This document shows, piece by piece, positions 18,363 to 27,942 of a stretch of DNA of 64,000 bases. Made by a program: the position numbers and the translations under genes. The stretch's first letter is position 1, and each line of letters opens with the position of its first letter. This DNA comes from JAWXCE01 sp034440495 (lineage in GTDB: Bacteria > Pseudomonadota > Alphaproteobacteria > Rhizobiales > Rhodomicrobiaceae): positions 5,526 to 69,525 of the forward strand of contig JAWXCE010000039.1 in NCBI GenBank assembly GCA_034440495.1, in the 5' to 3' direction. The notes below the pieces were generated by a model. That model had not been told where the DNA came from and did not search any database. It was given only the letters and a program-made list of their open reading frames with translations.

Positions 18363-19250
18363 TTAGGATTTCCGGCGAAAGAATTTGCTCGCCGCCCACG
18401 CGATGGCCATTGCACCCACGGCGGCGACTTTCCAGAACTTTAGCAGGAAGACGCCGATGAGGGCCAGCAGCCCAAGCTTTTTGGCCGCGGCGCCGGCGAT
18501 CAGCGCTCCGATGCCGTAGGCCGCCACGTTGTCCGTGCCCTCGACGAAATCGCCATAACCTTTGCCTGCGACATGCTGCAGCCCGCCGAGAAGGCGCTGA
18601 GCGTGGGCTTTATCCGCGCCGAGCGCATATGAACCGGTGATGAGGTTGAGTGAGAAGTAGCCTTCGCGGCCAAGGGCATAGGTGTTGTAGTTAACGCTGG
18701 TTTCATCGGCTAGTGGCGCGCCTTTATCGCGGACGGTCGCCGCCCAGACGAGCTTATGCGCGGCGCTGTCATAGGCTGGCGGCTCCGCCCAATCGACAAC
18801 TTCAATCGCCTGGAAGCCGCGCTGGATGCGCTCGGCGTTGCCTGCCTCCGTGCCGTCTTTCAGGCTTTGAAGCAACTCGGCTGCGTTCCAGTTTTGCGCC
18901 TCTTCGTCCCGCACGTATCCCGCTGCGATAAAATCGACTGTGACCCACCATGAGCCTTTGCCTTCTCCATCGGGGAAAACCAGACCGTTAAGATTTCCGC
19001 CCGGATTATTGCCCATGGCGGTCAGTATGCGGTTTGCTTCCGGTTGTGGCACGAAGACGTAGCCTTCGGGAAGGCGCAGCGTTCCCTGGGTAGTCAGTGG
19101 GATGTCGGCCGGGCCGGGCTTGACGACTCTGGTAGCTGCGTCAAAAGCTGCTCTAAGCTCAGCCTCCTGAGCGGACGGCGGCGCTCCCTCCGCGCGCACC
19201 GAGCCATGCAATCCGAAGACAAGAGCAATGAATAGAATACGACGTAACAT
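18363..19250 (-). CDS. DUF2167 domain membrane protein
   Basis: The 295-residue product has an N-terminal signal sequence (ILFIALVFGLHGSVRA), a large extracytoplasmic domain and C-terminal hydrophobic helices (LGLLALIGVFLLKFWKVAAVGAMAI), ending in a basic FFRRKS tail. The features LRLPEGYVFVPQPEANRIL, GSWWVTVDFIAAGYV, EVVDWAEPPAYD and NYNTYALGREGYFSLNL are typical of DUF2167, whose function is unknown. The gene starts 10 bases downstream of a degenerate DUF2442 gene, so its promoter may overlap that relic. Confidence 0.88.
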   Translation of the reverse strand: MLRRILFIALVFGLHGSVRAEGAPPSAQEAELRAAFDAATRVVKPGPADIPLTTQGTLRLPEGYVFVPQPEANRILTAMGNNPGGNLNGLVFPDGEGKGSWWVTVDFIAAGYVRDEEAQNWNAAELLQSLKDGTEAGNAERIQRGFQAIEVVDWAEPPAYDSAAHKLVWAATVRDKGAPLADETSVNYNTYALGREGYFSLNLITGSYALGADKAHAQRLLGGLQHVAGKGYGDFVEGTDNVAAYGIGALIAGAAAKKLGLLALIGVFLLKFWKVAAVGAMAIAWAASKFFRRKS

Positions 19251-19259
19251 GATCCACCC

Positions 19260-19492
19260 CTAAACCGATTCGTACAAAAACTCGGGCGCAAGATCAGCTC
19301 CATTCCCCCACGCGAGAGGCTGAAGCTCTTCATCTGCACGCAATTTTGTGAACTCGAAACATCCTACAATGCCTCAAAACTGGTCCCCCACAACTCTGAT
19401 TTAAGGTCGATTTCTCCGGTAAGATCGTCTTGAAAGCGCAGCTAGAAGCGATATCCGCCCGCATGTCTTTCATCAATGACGCGAGATATCAT
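19260..19492 (-). pseudogene. Degenerate DUF2442 gene, copy B (near full length)
   Basis: From the ATG at 19492 the frame reads MISRVIDERHAGGYRF, a TAG, then LRFQDDLTGEIDLKSELWG, a second TAG after FEAL, and after a shift LRADEELQPLAWGNGADLAP and EFLYESV with a stop at 19260. This covers a DUF2442 protein of about 78 codons. It has two in-frame stops and at least one frameshift, so it cannot be functional. About 130 bases match copy A at 14035-14206 in opposite orientation. No DUF4160 partner is recognisable in the 200 bases upstream. Confidence 0.75.
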
Positions 19493-19705
19493 AGCTTACT
19501 CTAACGGCTCTATTCTCATCGACGGCAACCGGTTTTGACACCCTTCTCATGCCGGACTTAATTAAACAGTATGAGCTTTCTGCTACTCTTCTACAATAAA
19601 GCGCATCTTGGCAGGACATCACGACTATAATGCGGTGCGTCTGCGATACATAATTTGTATCATTCGTCATAGTAATTACTGTAGTAGTTTTGTTCTGGCA
19701 ACAGA

Positions 19706-19745
19706 ATAAAAAAGAGGCGATTTACAATATGTAAATCGTCTCTTA
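19706..19745 (-). terminator. Rho-independent terminator
   Basis: Thirteen-base arms (19713-19725 and 19731-19743, one G-T mismatch) with a 5-base loop are followed on the minus strand by a run of six T. It lies 24 bases after the stop of the 19767-20036 gene. Confidence 0.88.
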
Positions 19746-19766
19746 ACACTCTCGTGATTTTACCTA

Positions 19767-20036
19767 TTAGTAACGTTCCCTGCGCACTTCACGCTCAATA
19801 ACGCGCGGCTCGTCAACATCTGAGAACTGTTCTTTACAAACAACCCGGATTTCCCGGTCAGCCTCTTCGCGAGCCGTGAAAGCCAAAGGTCCGACCTGAA
19901 CAGTTGTTGTATCCGTAGGGCGAGTTTCAACGACTTTACATTTCTTGTCCGGGCCACGAACAATATAGTACTCGGCAGCCAAAGACGGAGTGGCTACCGC
20001 GATGGCGGCTGCTGCTATTACGAGAAACTTTGTCAT
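19767..20036 (-). CDS. Small periplasmic protein of unknown function, 89 residues
   Basis: The product has a signal peptide (MTKFLVIAAAAIAVATPSLA, cleavage after SLAA) and a 69-residue mature region containing YYIVRGPDKKCKVVE and a second Cys in VVCKEQF, which could form a disulfide. The tail is highly charged (EREVRRERY). Short secreted proteins with the motif YYIVR-KKCTIV are frequent in Hyphomicrobiales; none has a known role. It has AAGGAGATAG just before the ATG and its own terminator, so it is a separate transcription unit. Confidence 0.8.
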   Translation of the reverse strand: MTKFLVIAAAAIAVATPSLAAEYYIVRGPDKKCKVVETRPTDTTTVQVGPLAFTAREEADREIRVVCKEQFSDVDEPRVIEREVRRERY

Positions 20037-20163
20037 TTTCTATCTCCTTATGATGCGAGGAAAACGGTGAAAAATGGACAAGGTTCCCATTCCGGGGCTG
20101 ATGGACGTTGAGGCAGCCAAGTTTACATTAACCTGCTGCAGCGGATGGCGCCGCCAAGCACAA

Positions 20164-21132
20164 TCAGGGCGCTTTATAGGCGTTGATAACATCCAGAATC
20201 GCAGTTTGCGCACGTGCCCGCACATCCGGTTCGTTCAAATCCTGAGTCATGTACTTTTCTTCCACTTCGCCCATCCTCGCGAAACGGGGCGGCGATCCGG
20301 TGGCCTTGGTCTCGCGGAACTCGCCGCCGCTGGCCAACACCCCTTCCCAGGTCTGCCGTAAAAGCGACCAGAACGCCATGCGCGGCTGGGAGAAGGCGCG
20401 GGCCGCGTCGCATTCTGCGTCGGCAAGCCGCACATACCAGTTTTTCCCAGCTTCCGCCGCTAGCGCCGTCTGCTTCCCCGCCGTATGCGTTACCTTGACG
20501 TTGTTTTGCCGCTCCAGCCAGCTATCGCCATAGACAATGATGCGCGTGGAGCGGCGCATGGTGTTGTAATCGCTACGTTTCATGTCCCGCATTTCCCGTC
20601 CAGGGATGGGAGCGTAATTATCGCAGGACCACTCGGGATAGGCGGCGCTTTTGGACCACTTGGCGGCGCATTGGTAACGCAGACCGTCGTCCAGGTTTGT
20701 AATCCGCCGCGTCCATAAATCATTTCCGGCGGGCAGCGAGCGAGTGCGCCAGGTGTCCGGCTTCTCAAAATCGAAAACAGCGGATGCGCCGTAATCCCAA
20801 TCCTCCGCCTGATGTTTAAGCATCCGGTCCTTAAGCAGTGCTCCATCCTTGGCCGTGGCGAACAGCACATGCTGAAGGCGAATGTTCGTAGACGTAATGC
20901 GCTCCAGATAAATCCATTCCTTGACGGATCGCTCCGTGTTTACGTCATAGACGCGCTTATCTATACTATAATCAGGTTTCAGAACTTCCATCTCAGTATA
21001 ATTGTAGTCCACTAGAAAGCATCCGGCCATTTTTTCTAGTGCAGCATAGCCAGAGGCAAAAGACTCCGCTTGCGAAGCTTGCATTGAACACCATTGGATA
21101 ATGAACATGCATGTTATGAAACGTATAATCAT
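20164..21132 (-). CDS. Secreted protein, probably DUF6607 family
   Basis: The 322-residue product starts with a signal sequence (IIRFITCMFIIQWCSMQASQA) and continues with ALEKMAGCFLVDYNYTEMEV, then EWIYLERITSTNIRLQHVLF and a GDSWLERQNNVKVTH segment. This pattern of a lipocalin-like beta domain fits the DUF6607 family as I remember it, which has no known activity. The C-terminal part is helical. It diverges from uvrB across about 110 bases. The assignment rests on memory of family features, so the domain name is moderately certain. Confidence 0.6.
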   Translation of the reverse strand: MIIRFITCMFIIQWCSMQASQAESFASGYAALEKMAGCFLVDYNYTEMEVLKPDYSIDKRVYDVNTERSVKEWIYLERITSTNIRLQHVLFATAKDGALLKDRMLKHQAEDWDYGASAVFDFEKPDTWRTRSLPAGNDLWTRRITNLDDGLRYQCAAKWSKSAAYPEWSCDNYAPIPGREMRDMKRSDYNTMRRSTRIIVYGDSWLERQNNVKVTHTAGKQTALAAEAGKNWYVRLADAECDAARAFSQPRMAFWSLLRQTWEGVLASGGEFRETKATGSPPRFARMGEVEEKYMTQDLNEPDVRARAQTAILDVINAYKAP

Positions 21133-21244
21133 GGGTCTTTCCTGTTCTTGTCATGACAACGCTTCACTAAAATCGGCAAACTCGCAAGCGTAAAACATCG
21201 ACTTGCCGCTAGCGGTGGACGGCGACGCGCGCCATATTGAACGC

Positions 21245-23770
<2,526 letters not shown>

Positions 23771-23840
23771 CATTTATTTTGCTATAATTACGAGCCTCCT
23801 CTATATTACTTTGATAATTACTGATAAGGATGGCGTTTTA

Positions 23841-24704
23841 ATGACGATATATGCTGTTGCAAACCGTAAAGGCGGCGTTGGAAAATCTACTGTAGCGACA
23901 ATGCTTGCTTATGGATTTTCAGCAGTTCGTGGCCAGAATGTTTTACTTATAGATCTCGATGCCCAATGTAACGCCTCGCTCATATTATTTGGCGGTCAAA
24001 ATTGGTCAAATGCGCGCATAAAAGGCCGTAATATAGCCGATTATTTTGGCGACTGTTTTGATCACTCAGTTCAGGACATCGGCTATTATATTTTTCCAGA
24101 CGTGGGCGATATTGGAAACCCAGGAAAAAATGTTCCGAATCTATCTTTAACACCAGGATCGTTGATTTTAGAAGATATTGAACATGAACTCCTACATGCC
24201 CGCGCACCCGGCCGCGCTCTCGGCGAGGCTGAGGAAAATGTCATCGGCCGAATGCAGGTACTTCTGGAAAAGCTTTGCAAAGGCTATTCTTGCGTTGTTC
24301 TTGATTGTCCGCCCGGCCTTTCTTTTGCGACAAAATCCGCTATCAGACTTGCCCATATGGTCATCGTTCCCTTCCGTCCGGACTTTGTGTCCAATTTCGC
24401 TGTGGATCGGATTTCGTTTCTGATTGAGGGTAAGGCAAATCTCGACACTCTTGATGAGATACCTCATAAGGAGAGACGTTATCGGGCACTCGGGAATTTT
24501 ATGACCGACGAGGCTGTCGCGCAGGAGCGGCTTCAGGATATCGAGGCCTATCACCCTGTTCTAACCACCCAAATTCCCTTAGACGATCAAATCGCGTCAT
24601 CCTTTAACTGGCGTGCACAGAGAGTTTCGATAGACGCTAAATTCGGTCGCAAAGGTGCAAAGATCGTCAAAGCTTTGGTCGATGAAGTTGCAGCCTTAGC
24701 ATAA
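23841..24704 (+). CDS. ParA-family ATPase
   Basis: The 287-residue product is a ParA/MinD-type P-loop ATPase. The deviant Walker A is KGGVGKST (residues 10-17), followed by the Walker A' LLIDLDAQCNASL and Walker B CVVLDCPPGLSFATKSA. I use the ATG at 23841 because it puts the first beta strand (MTIYAVANRKGGVG) at the N-terminus. There is no N-terminal helix-turn-helix, unlike P1-type ParA. The next gene, 10 bases on, encodes a 132-residue protein that may be its partner. Codon use and base composition are more AT-rich than in uvrB or dnaX. The pair looks acquired and may belong to a mobile or accessory element, not to the chromosomal parAB locus. Confidence 0.85.
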   Translation: MTIYAVANRKGGVGKSTVATMLAYGFSAVRGQNVLLIDLDAQCNASLILFGGQNWSNARIKGRNIADYFGDCFDHSVQDIGYYIFPDVGDIGNPGKNVPNLSLTPGSLILEDIEHELLHARAPGRALGEAEENVIGRMQVLLEKLCKGYSCVVLDCPPGLSFATKSAIRLAHMVIVPFRPDFVSNFAVDRISFLIEGKANLDTLDEIPHKERRYRALGNFMTDEAVAQERLQDIEAYHPVLTTQIPLDDQIASSFNWRAQRVSIDAKFGRKGAKIVKALVDEVAALA

Positions 24705-24714
24705 TCAACGCGGC

Positions 24715-25113
24715 ATGATCCTGATGAATGAAACCCAAATTATTGATGGCGATGCCATTTTAGAGCAGATTTTCCGTGTTGTTCTGCAAGAAGCGCGTGT
24801 AAACAAAGCCTTCGCGCATAGACTTATCGAATCTTTGCCGAAACAGGCTGTACTGCGCATCCAAACCACCAAAAGGCCTTCAAAACCTAAATCTCCTGCA
24901 GTGAGCCTCGTAAAACTCCTAAGGATGGAAGGCGATGATGCAGTGATGTCATTCTTGAAAAGACGAAACCGTAAGCAGCTTAAGTCGATTGCTGAGAGGC
25001 AGCAGCTTCCTGTGAGAGAAGAAGAATTTAGTGGAGAGCTGCCGTACCTACGAACCTCAATCATTGAGGCTGTAAAATTTCGCATTGCTGATAGGCGCGC
25101 TGCTTCAAGCTAA
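24715..25113 (+). CDS. Hypothetical partner of the ParA-family ATPase, 132 residues
   Basis: This small basic protein starts 10 bases after parA, and the two are surely co-transcribed. It contains ILEQIFRVVLQEARVNKAFA, a Lys/Pro-rich hinge (TTKRPSKPKSPAVSL) and KFLKR-type basic helices; no ParB, ParG or CopG fold is recognisable. The position suits a DNA-binding or ATPase-stimulating partner of ParA, but this is inference. Either ATG (24715 or 24724) could be used. Composition is AT-rich like parA. Confidence 0.65.
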   Translation: MILMNETQIIDGDAILEQIFRVVLQEARVNKAFAHRLIESLPKQAVLRIQTTKRPSKPKSPAVSLVKLLRMEGDDAVMSFLKRRNRKQLKSIAERQQLPVREEEFSGELPYLRTSIIEAVKFRIADRRAASS

Positions 25114-25204
25114 GTTAGCGAGGGATGCGAACTAGAATATAAAAACTGCACTGATTCCGCATTTTTAATTAGGCACTCCACGTAGCTTGATAATGAAGCC
25201 GAGT

Positions 25205-25329
25205 GAATCGCGGGAGCACTTGCCTCTGGCGGCGATTTGTCCGATATATGGAATGGGAGGTTGGCGGTGGACGTCCGCACCAAGCAGAAGCGCCGCCGCT
25301 CCTCCAAAACCGGCCGCCCGGGGAAATAA
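25205..25329 (+). repeat. Composite fragment: ffs promoter and 5' end joined to a uvrB-like 3' tail
   Basis: Bases 25205-25274 match 27738-27807 (about 62 of 70 identical by hand count). They include the ffs promoter (TTGCCT at 25220, GATATA at 25243) and the first 20 bases of the SRP RNA. From 25267 the sequence encodes VDVRTKQKRRRSSKTGRPGK and a TAA at 25327, which resembles the end of UvrB (GRRSGKTGRPGQ at 23735-23770). The rest of this 358-base gap shows no gene. Confidence 0.75.
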
Positions 25330-25471
25330 ACTGCTCGGGATAACCGGCGAAACGTTACATCACATCATCTGACCATTTGTTGATCGTCAGCCAGGTAACG
25401 CCGTCCTGCCGTCTCGCGAATCTCCAACTGCAAGGATTGTTCGAGGGAACGCCCTAACATTTGGAGTTTGC

Positions 25472-25948
25472 ATGACCATCAAGAAACATCTGGGATTAGG
25501 TCTAGCCGCCGTCCTGTTCGCGACATTGACGCCAATGTCCGCCGCATTCGCCGTTGACGAGCATTACGCAAAGGACGGCGTCGCCATTGACGGCTACGAC
25601 ACCGTCGCGTTCTTCACCGCCGGGAAGCCGGTTCAGGGTTCGACAGAGTTCTCCGCAGACTATCAGGGCGTGAAATGGAACTTCTCCAGCGCCGCCAATC
25701 GCGACCTATTCGCCGCCGACCCTGCGAAATACGCGCCCGCTTACGGCGGATGGTGCTCCGCTGGCGCCAGCAAAGGCAAGAAAGTGCCGGTAAAAGCGGA
25801 GTTCTGGGCGATCGTTGACGGTCAGCTCTACCTGAACAGCTCCGACGCGGCCCACAACAAACTTTTCCTCGGCGACACCAAGACGGTGATCAGCAAGGGT
25901 GAAGGCAACTGGAAGCGTATTTTCGCCACCCCCGCCAGCAAACTCTAA
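25472..25948 (+). CDS. Exported YHS-domain protein
   Basis: The 158-residue product has a signal peptide (residues 1-27, ending AAFA) and a YHS domain. The key segment is GVAIDGYDTVAFFTAGKPVQ, followed by GVKWNFSSAANRDLFAADPA and YGGWCSAGASKGKKVPV. YHS domains occur in metal-handling proteins; this periplasmic version is widespread in alphaproteobacteria, often annotated only as YHS domain-containing. The lone Cys in YGGWC is the conserved one. A strong terminator follows, so it is a single-gene unit sitting between the composite fragment and the restriction-modification genes. Confidence 0.86.
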   Translation: MTIKKHLGLGLAAVLFATLTPMSAAFAVDEHYAKDGVAIDGYDTVAFFTAGKPVQGSTEFSADYQGVKWNFSSAANRDLFAADPAKYAPAYGGWCSAGASKGKKVPVKAEFWAIVDGQLYLNSSDAAHNKLFLGDTKTVISKGEGNWKRIFATPASKL

Positions 25949-25970
25949 TCCACGCCCCTTGATGAGATGA

Positions 25971-26003
25971 GGCCTTACCGCATCAGCGCGGTAGGGCTTT
26001 TAT
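25971..26003 (+). terminator. Rho-independent terminator of the YHS gene
   Basis: Ten-base arms GCCTTACCGC (25972-25981) and GCGGTAGGGC (25988-25997; one G-T pair) are followed by TTTTATTT. Confidence 0.88.
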
Positions 26004-26166
26004 TTATGCGTGATGTCAACTGATCAAAACGATCAGCTTTGCAAGGCGACCCTAGAGATAAAACTCAAAAGCTGGGGAAATAGCCAACATTTTTGTTCTT
26101 CTTATGTTCCTTTGTGTGTTATGTCTTTCCTTGAAGGGCTTAGCCGAATCGCGGAACTGAATAAAA

Positions 26167-27126
26167 ATGAACTCAGGTACGGTCTTGGAATTATGCGCAG
26201 GCGGAGGCGGCCAAGCTATTGGTCTGGAGACCGCTGGTTTTGAGCATGTAGCTCTTGTCGACAATGATGCGCACGCAGCAAAAACTCTTCGGCTCAACCG
26301 CCCCCATTGGACTGTATTTGAGACCGATCTCAACAGTTTCGATGCGCGTCATTTTCGAGGCGTCGATCTGGTTTCAGGGGGGTTGCCCTGCCCCCCATTC
26401 TCTGTCGCCGGTAAGCAGCTTGGTGAAAATGATGAGAGAAATCTATTTCCGGCGGGATTAAGGATTATTGCGGAGGTGCGCCCCAAAGCTGTAATGCTTG
26501 AGAATGTGCGCGGATTGCTCGATCCAGCATTTAGCTATTATCGTGAGCTTATCGAAGCCCGACTAAAGTCAATGGGTTATACCTGCGGGTGGAACTTGCT
26601 GAATGCGGCGGACTTCGGCGTTTGTCAGCTCCGGCCTCGCGTTGTTCTGGTGGCCTTGCGCGCCAACCTAGCCGAAAATTTTTCGTGGCCAGACAAGCAA
26701 AAGCCTCCCCTTTCTGTTGGCGACACGTTGTGTGACCTTATGACTGCGCGTGGTTGGGCAGGAGTGAACGCTTGGAAAATGCACGCCAGTTCTATCGCGC
26801 CAACTATCGTGGGCGGATCGAAAAAGCATGGTGGTCCTGATCTTGGGCCGACACGAGCTAAAAAAGCGTGGGCGGCTTTAGGAGTCGATGGAATGGGGAT
26901 TGCCGATAATCCGCCTGAGGCAGATTTCACCGGCATGCCAAGGCTGACCGTCCGCATGGCTGCCCGTCTTCAGGGTTTTCCAGACGACTGGCAGTTCTGG
27001 GGCAAAAAGACTGCATCGTACCGTCAGGTTGGCAATGCCTTTCCGCCACCTGTGGCTTGTGCGGTTTCAAGAAGTATCGCCGCCGCCCTTATCTCGCGGC
27101 AAGCGTCAAGAGCGGCGACCAAATGA
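26167..27126 (+). CDS. DNA (cytosine-5)-methyltransferase of a type II restriction-modification system
   Basis: The 319-residue protein has the ordered C5-methyltransferase motifs: motif I ELCAGGGGQAIGLETAGF, motif IV GGLPCPPFSVAG with catalytic Cys, motif VI MLENVRGL, motif VIII QLRPRVVLVAL, and motifs IX-X ending YRQVGNAFPPPVA. The target-recognition region (between VIII and IX) is short, which fits a small solitary or type II enzyme. Its stop overlaps the start of the HNH gene (ATGA), so methylase and endonuclease are coupled. It methylates cytosine in an unknown recognition sequence and protects DNA from the partner nuclease. The upstream 200 bases are AT-rich and hold the YHS terminator. 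Confidence 0.94.
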   Translation: MNSGTVLELCAGGGGQAIGLETAGFEHVALVDNDAHAAKTLRLNRPHWTVFETDLNSFDARHFRGVDLVSGGLPCPPFSVAGKQLGENDERNLFPAGLRIIAEVRPKAVMLENVRGLLDPAFSYYRELIEARLKSMGYTCGWNLLNAADFGVCQLRPRVVLVALRANLAENFSWPDKQKPPLSVGDTLCDLMTARGWAGVNAWKMHASSIAPTIVGGSKKHGGPDLGPTRAKKAWAALGVDGMGIADNPPEADFTGMPRLTVRMAARLQGFPDDWQFWGKKTASYRQVGNAFPPPVACAVSRSIAAALISRQASRAATK

Positions 27127-27701
27127 GCGCTCGCGACGCTCTTAGGGCGCACTTTCTCGCGAATGTCGGCAAAGTTATCGGCGCCTACGAACTGCGGGAG
27201 ATTGCTGGCGGCATTACGGAGTGGGCGCGGCGCGTCCGCGAATTACGCGACGAAGAAGGCTATCAAATTCTAACGAACAAAGACCGTAGCGACCTTAAGC
27301 CTGGTCAGTATGTGCTTCTTGACGCTGCGCCTCGCCTAGCTTTTGCCCGCGACATTTCTAAAGAAACGCGCGCGCTCGTGTTGGATCGGAACGGCTTCAC
27401 CTGCCAGATGTGCGGCGCTGTCGCGGGCGATCCGCATCCTTATGACCTCAGTAGGAAAGTCCGCCTGCATATTGGACATATTGTCGATAAATCGCAGGGC
27501 GGTTCGGACGAAGCGGCCAACCTTAGGGCGATTTGTTCAATATGCAATGAAGGCGCGGCGAACCTGACTCTCGACAGACCATCCTCCACGAAGTTGCTCA
27601 TGCAAATCCGGCGGGCGGCGATTTCCGATCAGCTTGATGTACTGGCATGGCTTGTTAAGAAGTTTCCAAAACAAAGCCAGAAGCTGGTGAGTGGAGAATA
27701 A
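27123..27701 (+). CDS. HNH endonuclease paired with the C5-methyltransferase
   Basis: The 192-residue protein starts at the ATG overlapping the methylase stop. The N-terminal half (residues 1-75: ALRAHFLANVGKVIGAYELR, ITEWARRVRELRDEEGYQI) resembles a winged-helix DNA-binding domain. The C-terminal half is an HNH nuclease with zinc knuckles CQMC and CSIC, and HIGHIVDKSQGGSDEAANLR carrying the catalytic His. Its position makes it the probable restriction enzyme of the system, cutting the sequence methylated by the upstream enzyme. This pairing is inferred; the recognition site is unknown. A 7-base GC-rich hairpin without a T-run lies just after the stop (27703-27721). Confidence 0.88.
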   Translation: MSARDALRAHFLANVGKVIGAYELREIAGGITEWARRVRELRDEEGYQILTNKDRSDLKPGQYVLLDAAPRLAFARDISKETRALVLDRNGFTCQMCGAVAGDPHPYDLSRKVRLHIGHIVDKSQGGSDEAANLRAICSICNEGAANLTLDRPSSTKLLMQIRRAAISDQLDVLAWLVKKFPKQSQKLVSGE

Positions 27702-27752
27702 ACTGCGCCAGAGCGGCGCAGCCACAAGCAGCGGCATAAATCGCGGCGGCAC

Positions 27753-27781
27753 TTGCCTCTGGCGGCGATTTATCCGATATA
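27753..27781 (+). promoter_or_regulatory. Sigma-70 type promoter of ffs
   Basis: TTGCCT (27753-27758), a 17-base spacer and GATATA (27776-27781) are placed 7 bases before the predicted RNA start. The same promoter is duplicated at 25220-25248. Confidence 0.75.
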
Positions 27782-27787
27782 TATCTT

Positions 27788-27884
27788 GGGAGGTTGGCGG
27801 TGGACGTATCCCTCGCCAATCTGGTCAGATCCGGAAGGAAGCAGCCACAACGAGTTTCGACGCGGGTTGCCGTCCAGCCTCCTA
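27788..27884 (+). ncRNA. ffs: Signal recognition particle 4.5S RNA
   Basis: The segment carries the invariant SRP domain IV signature GGTCAGATCCGGAAGGAAGC at 27823-27842. The 5' end GGGAGGTTGG and the 3' end CCAGCCTCCT pair to close the helix. It is about 97 bases long, the usual size of the short bacterial SRP RNA that binds Ffh. A U-rich run follows. Placement directly upstream of dnaX is normal in alphaproteobacteria. A 5' fragment with its promoter is found again at 25205-25274. Confidence 0.95.
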
Positions 27885-27942
27885 TTATTTTTCGCGAACC
27901 GGTGCTCCGCAGGCTTCCGCCTAGCCACACACAAGCGAGCCG

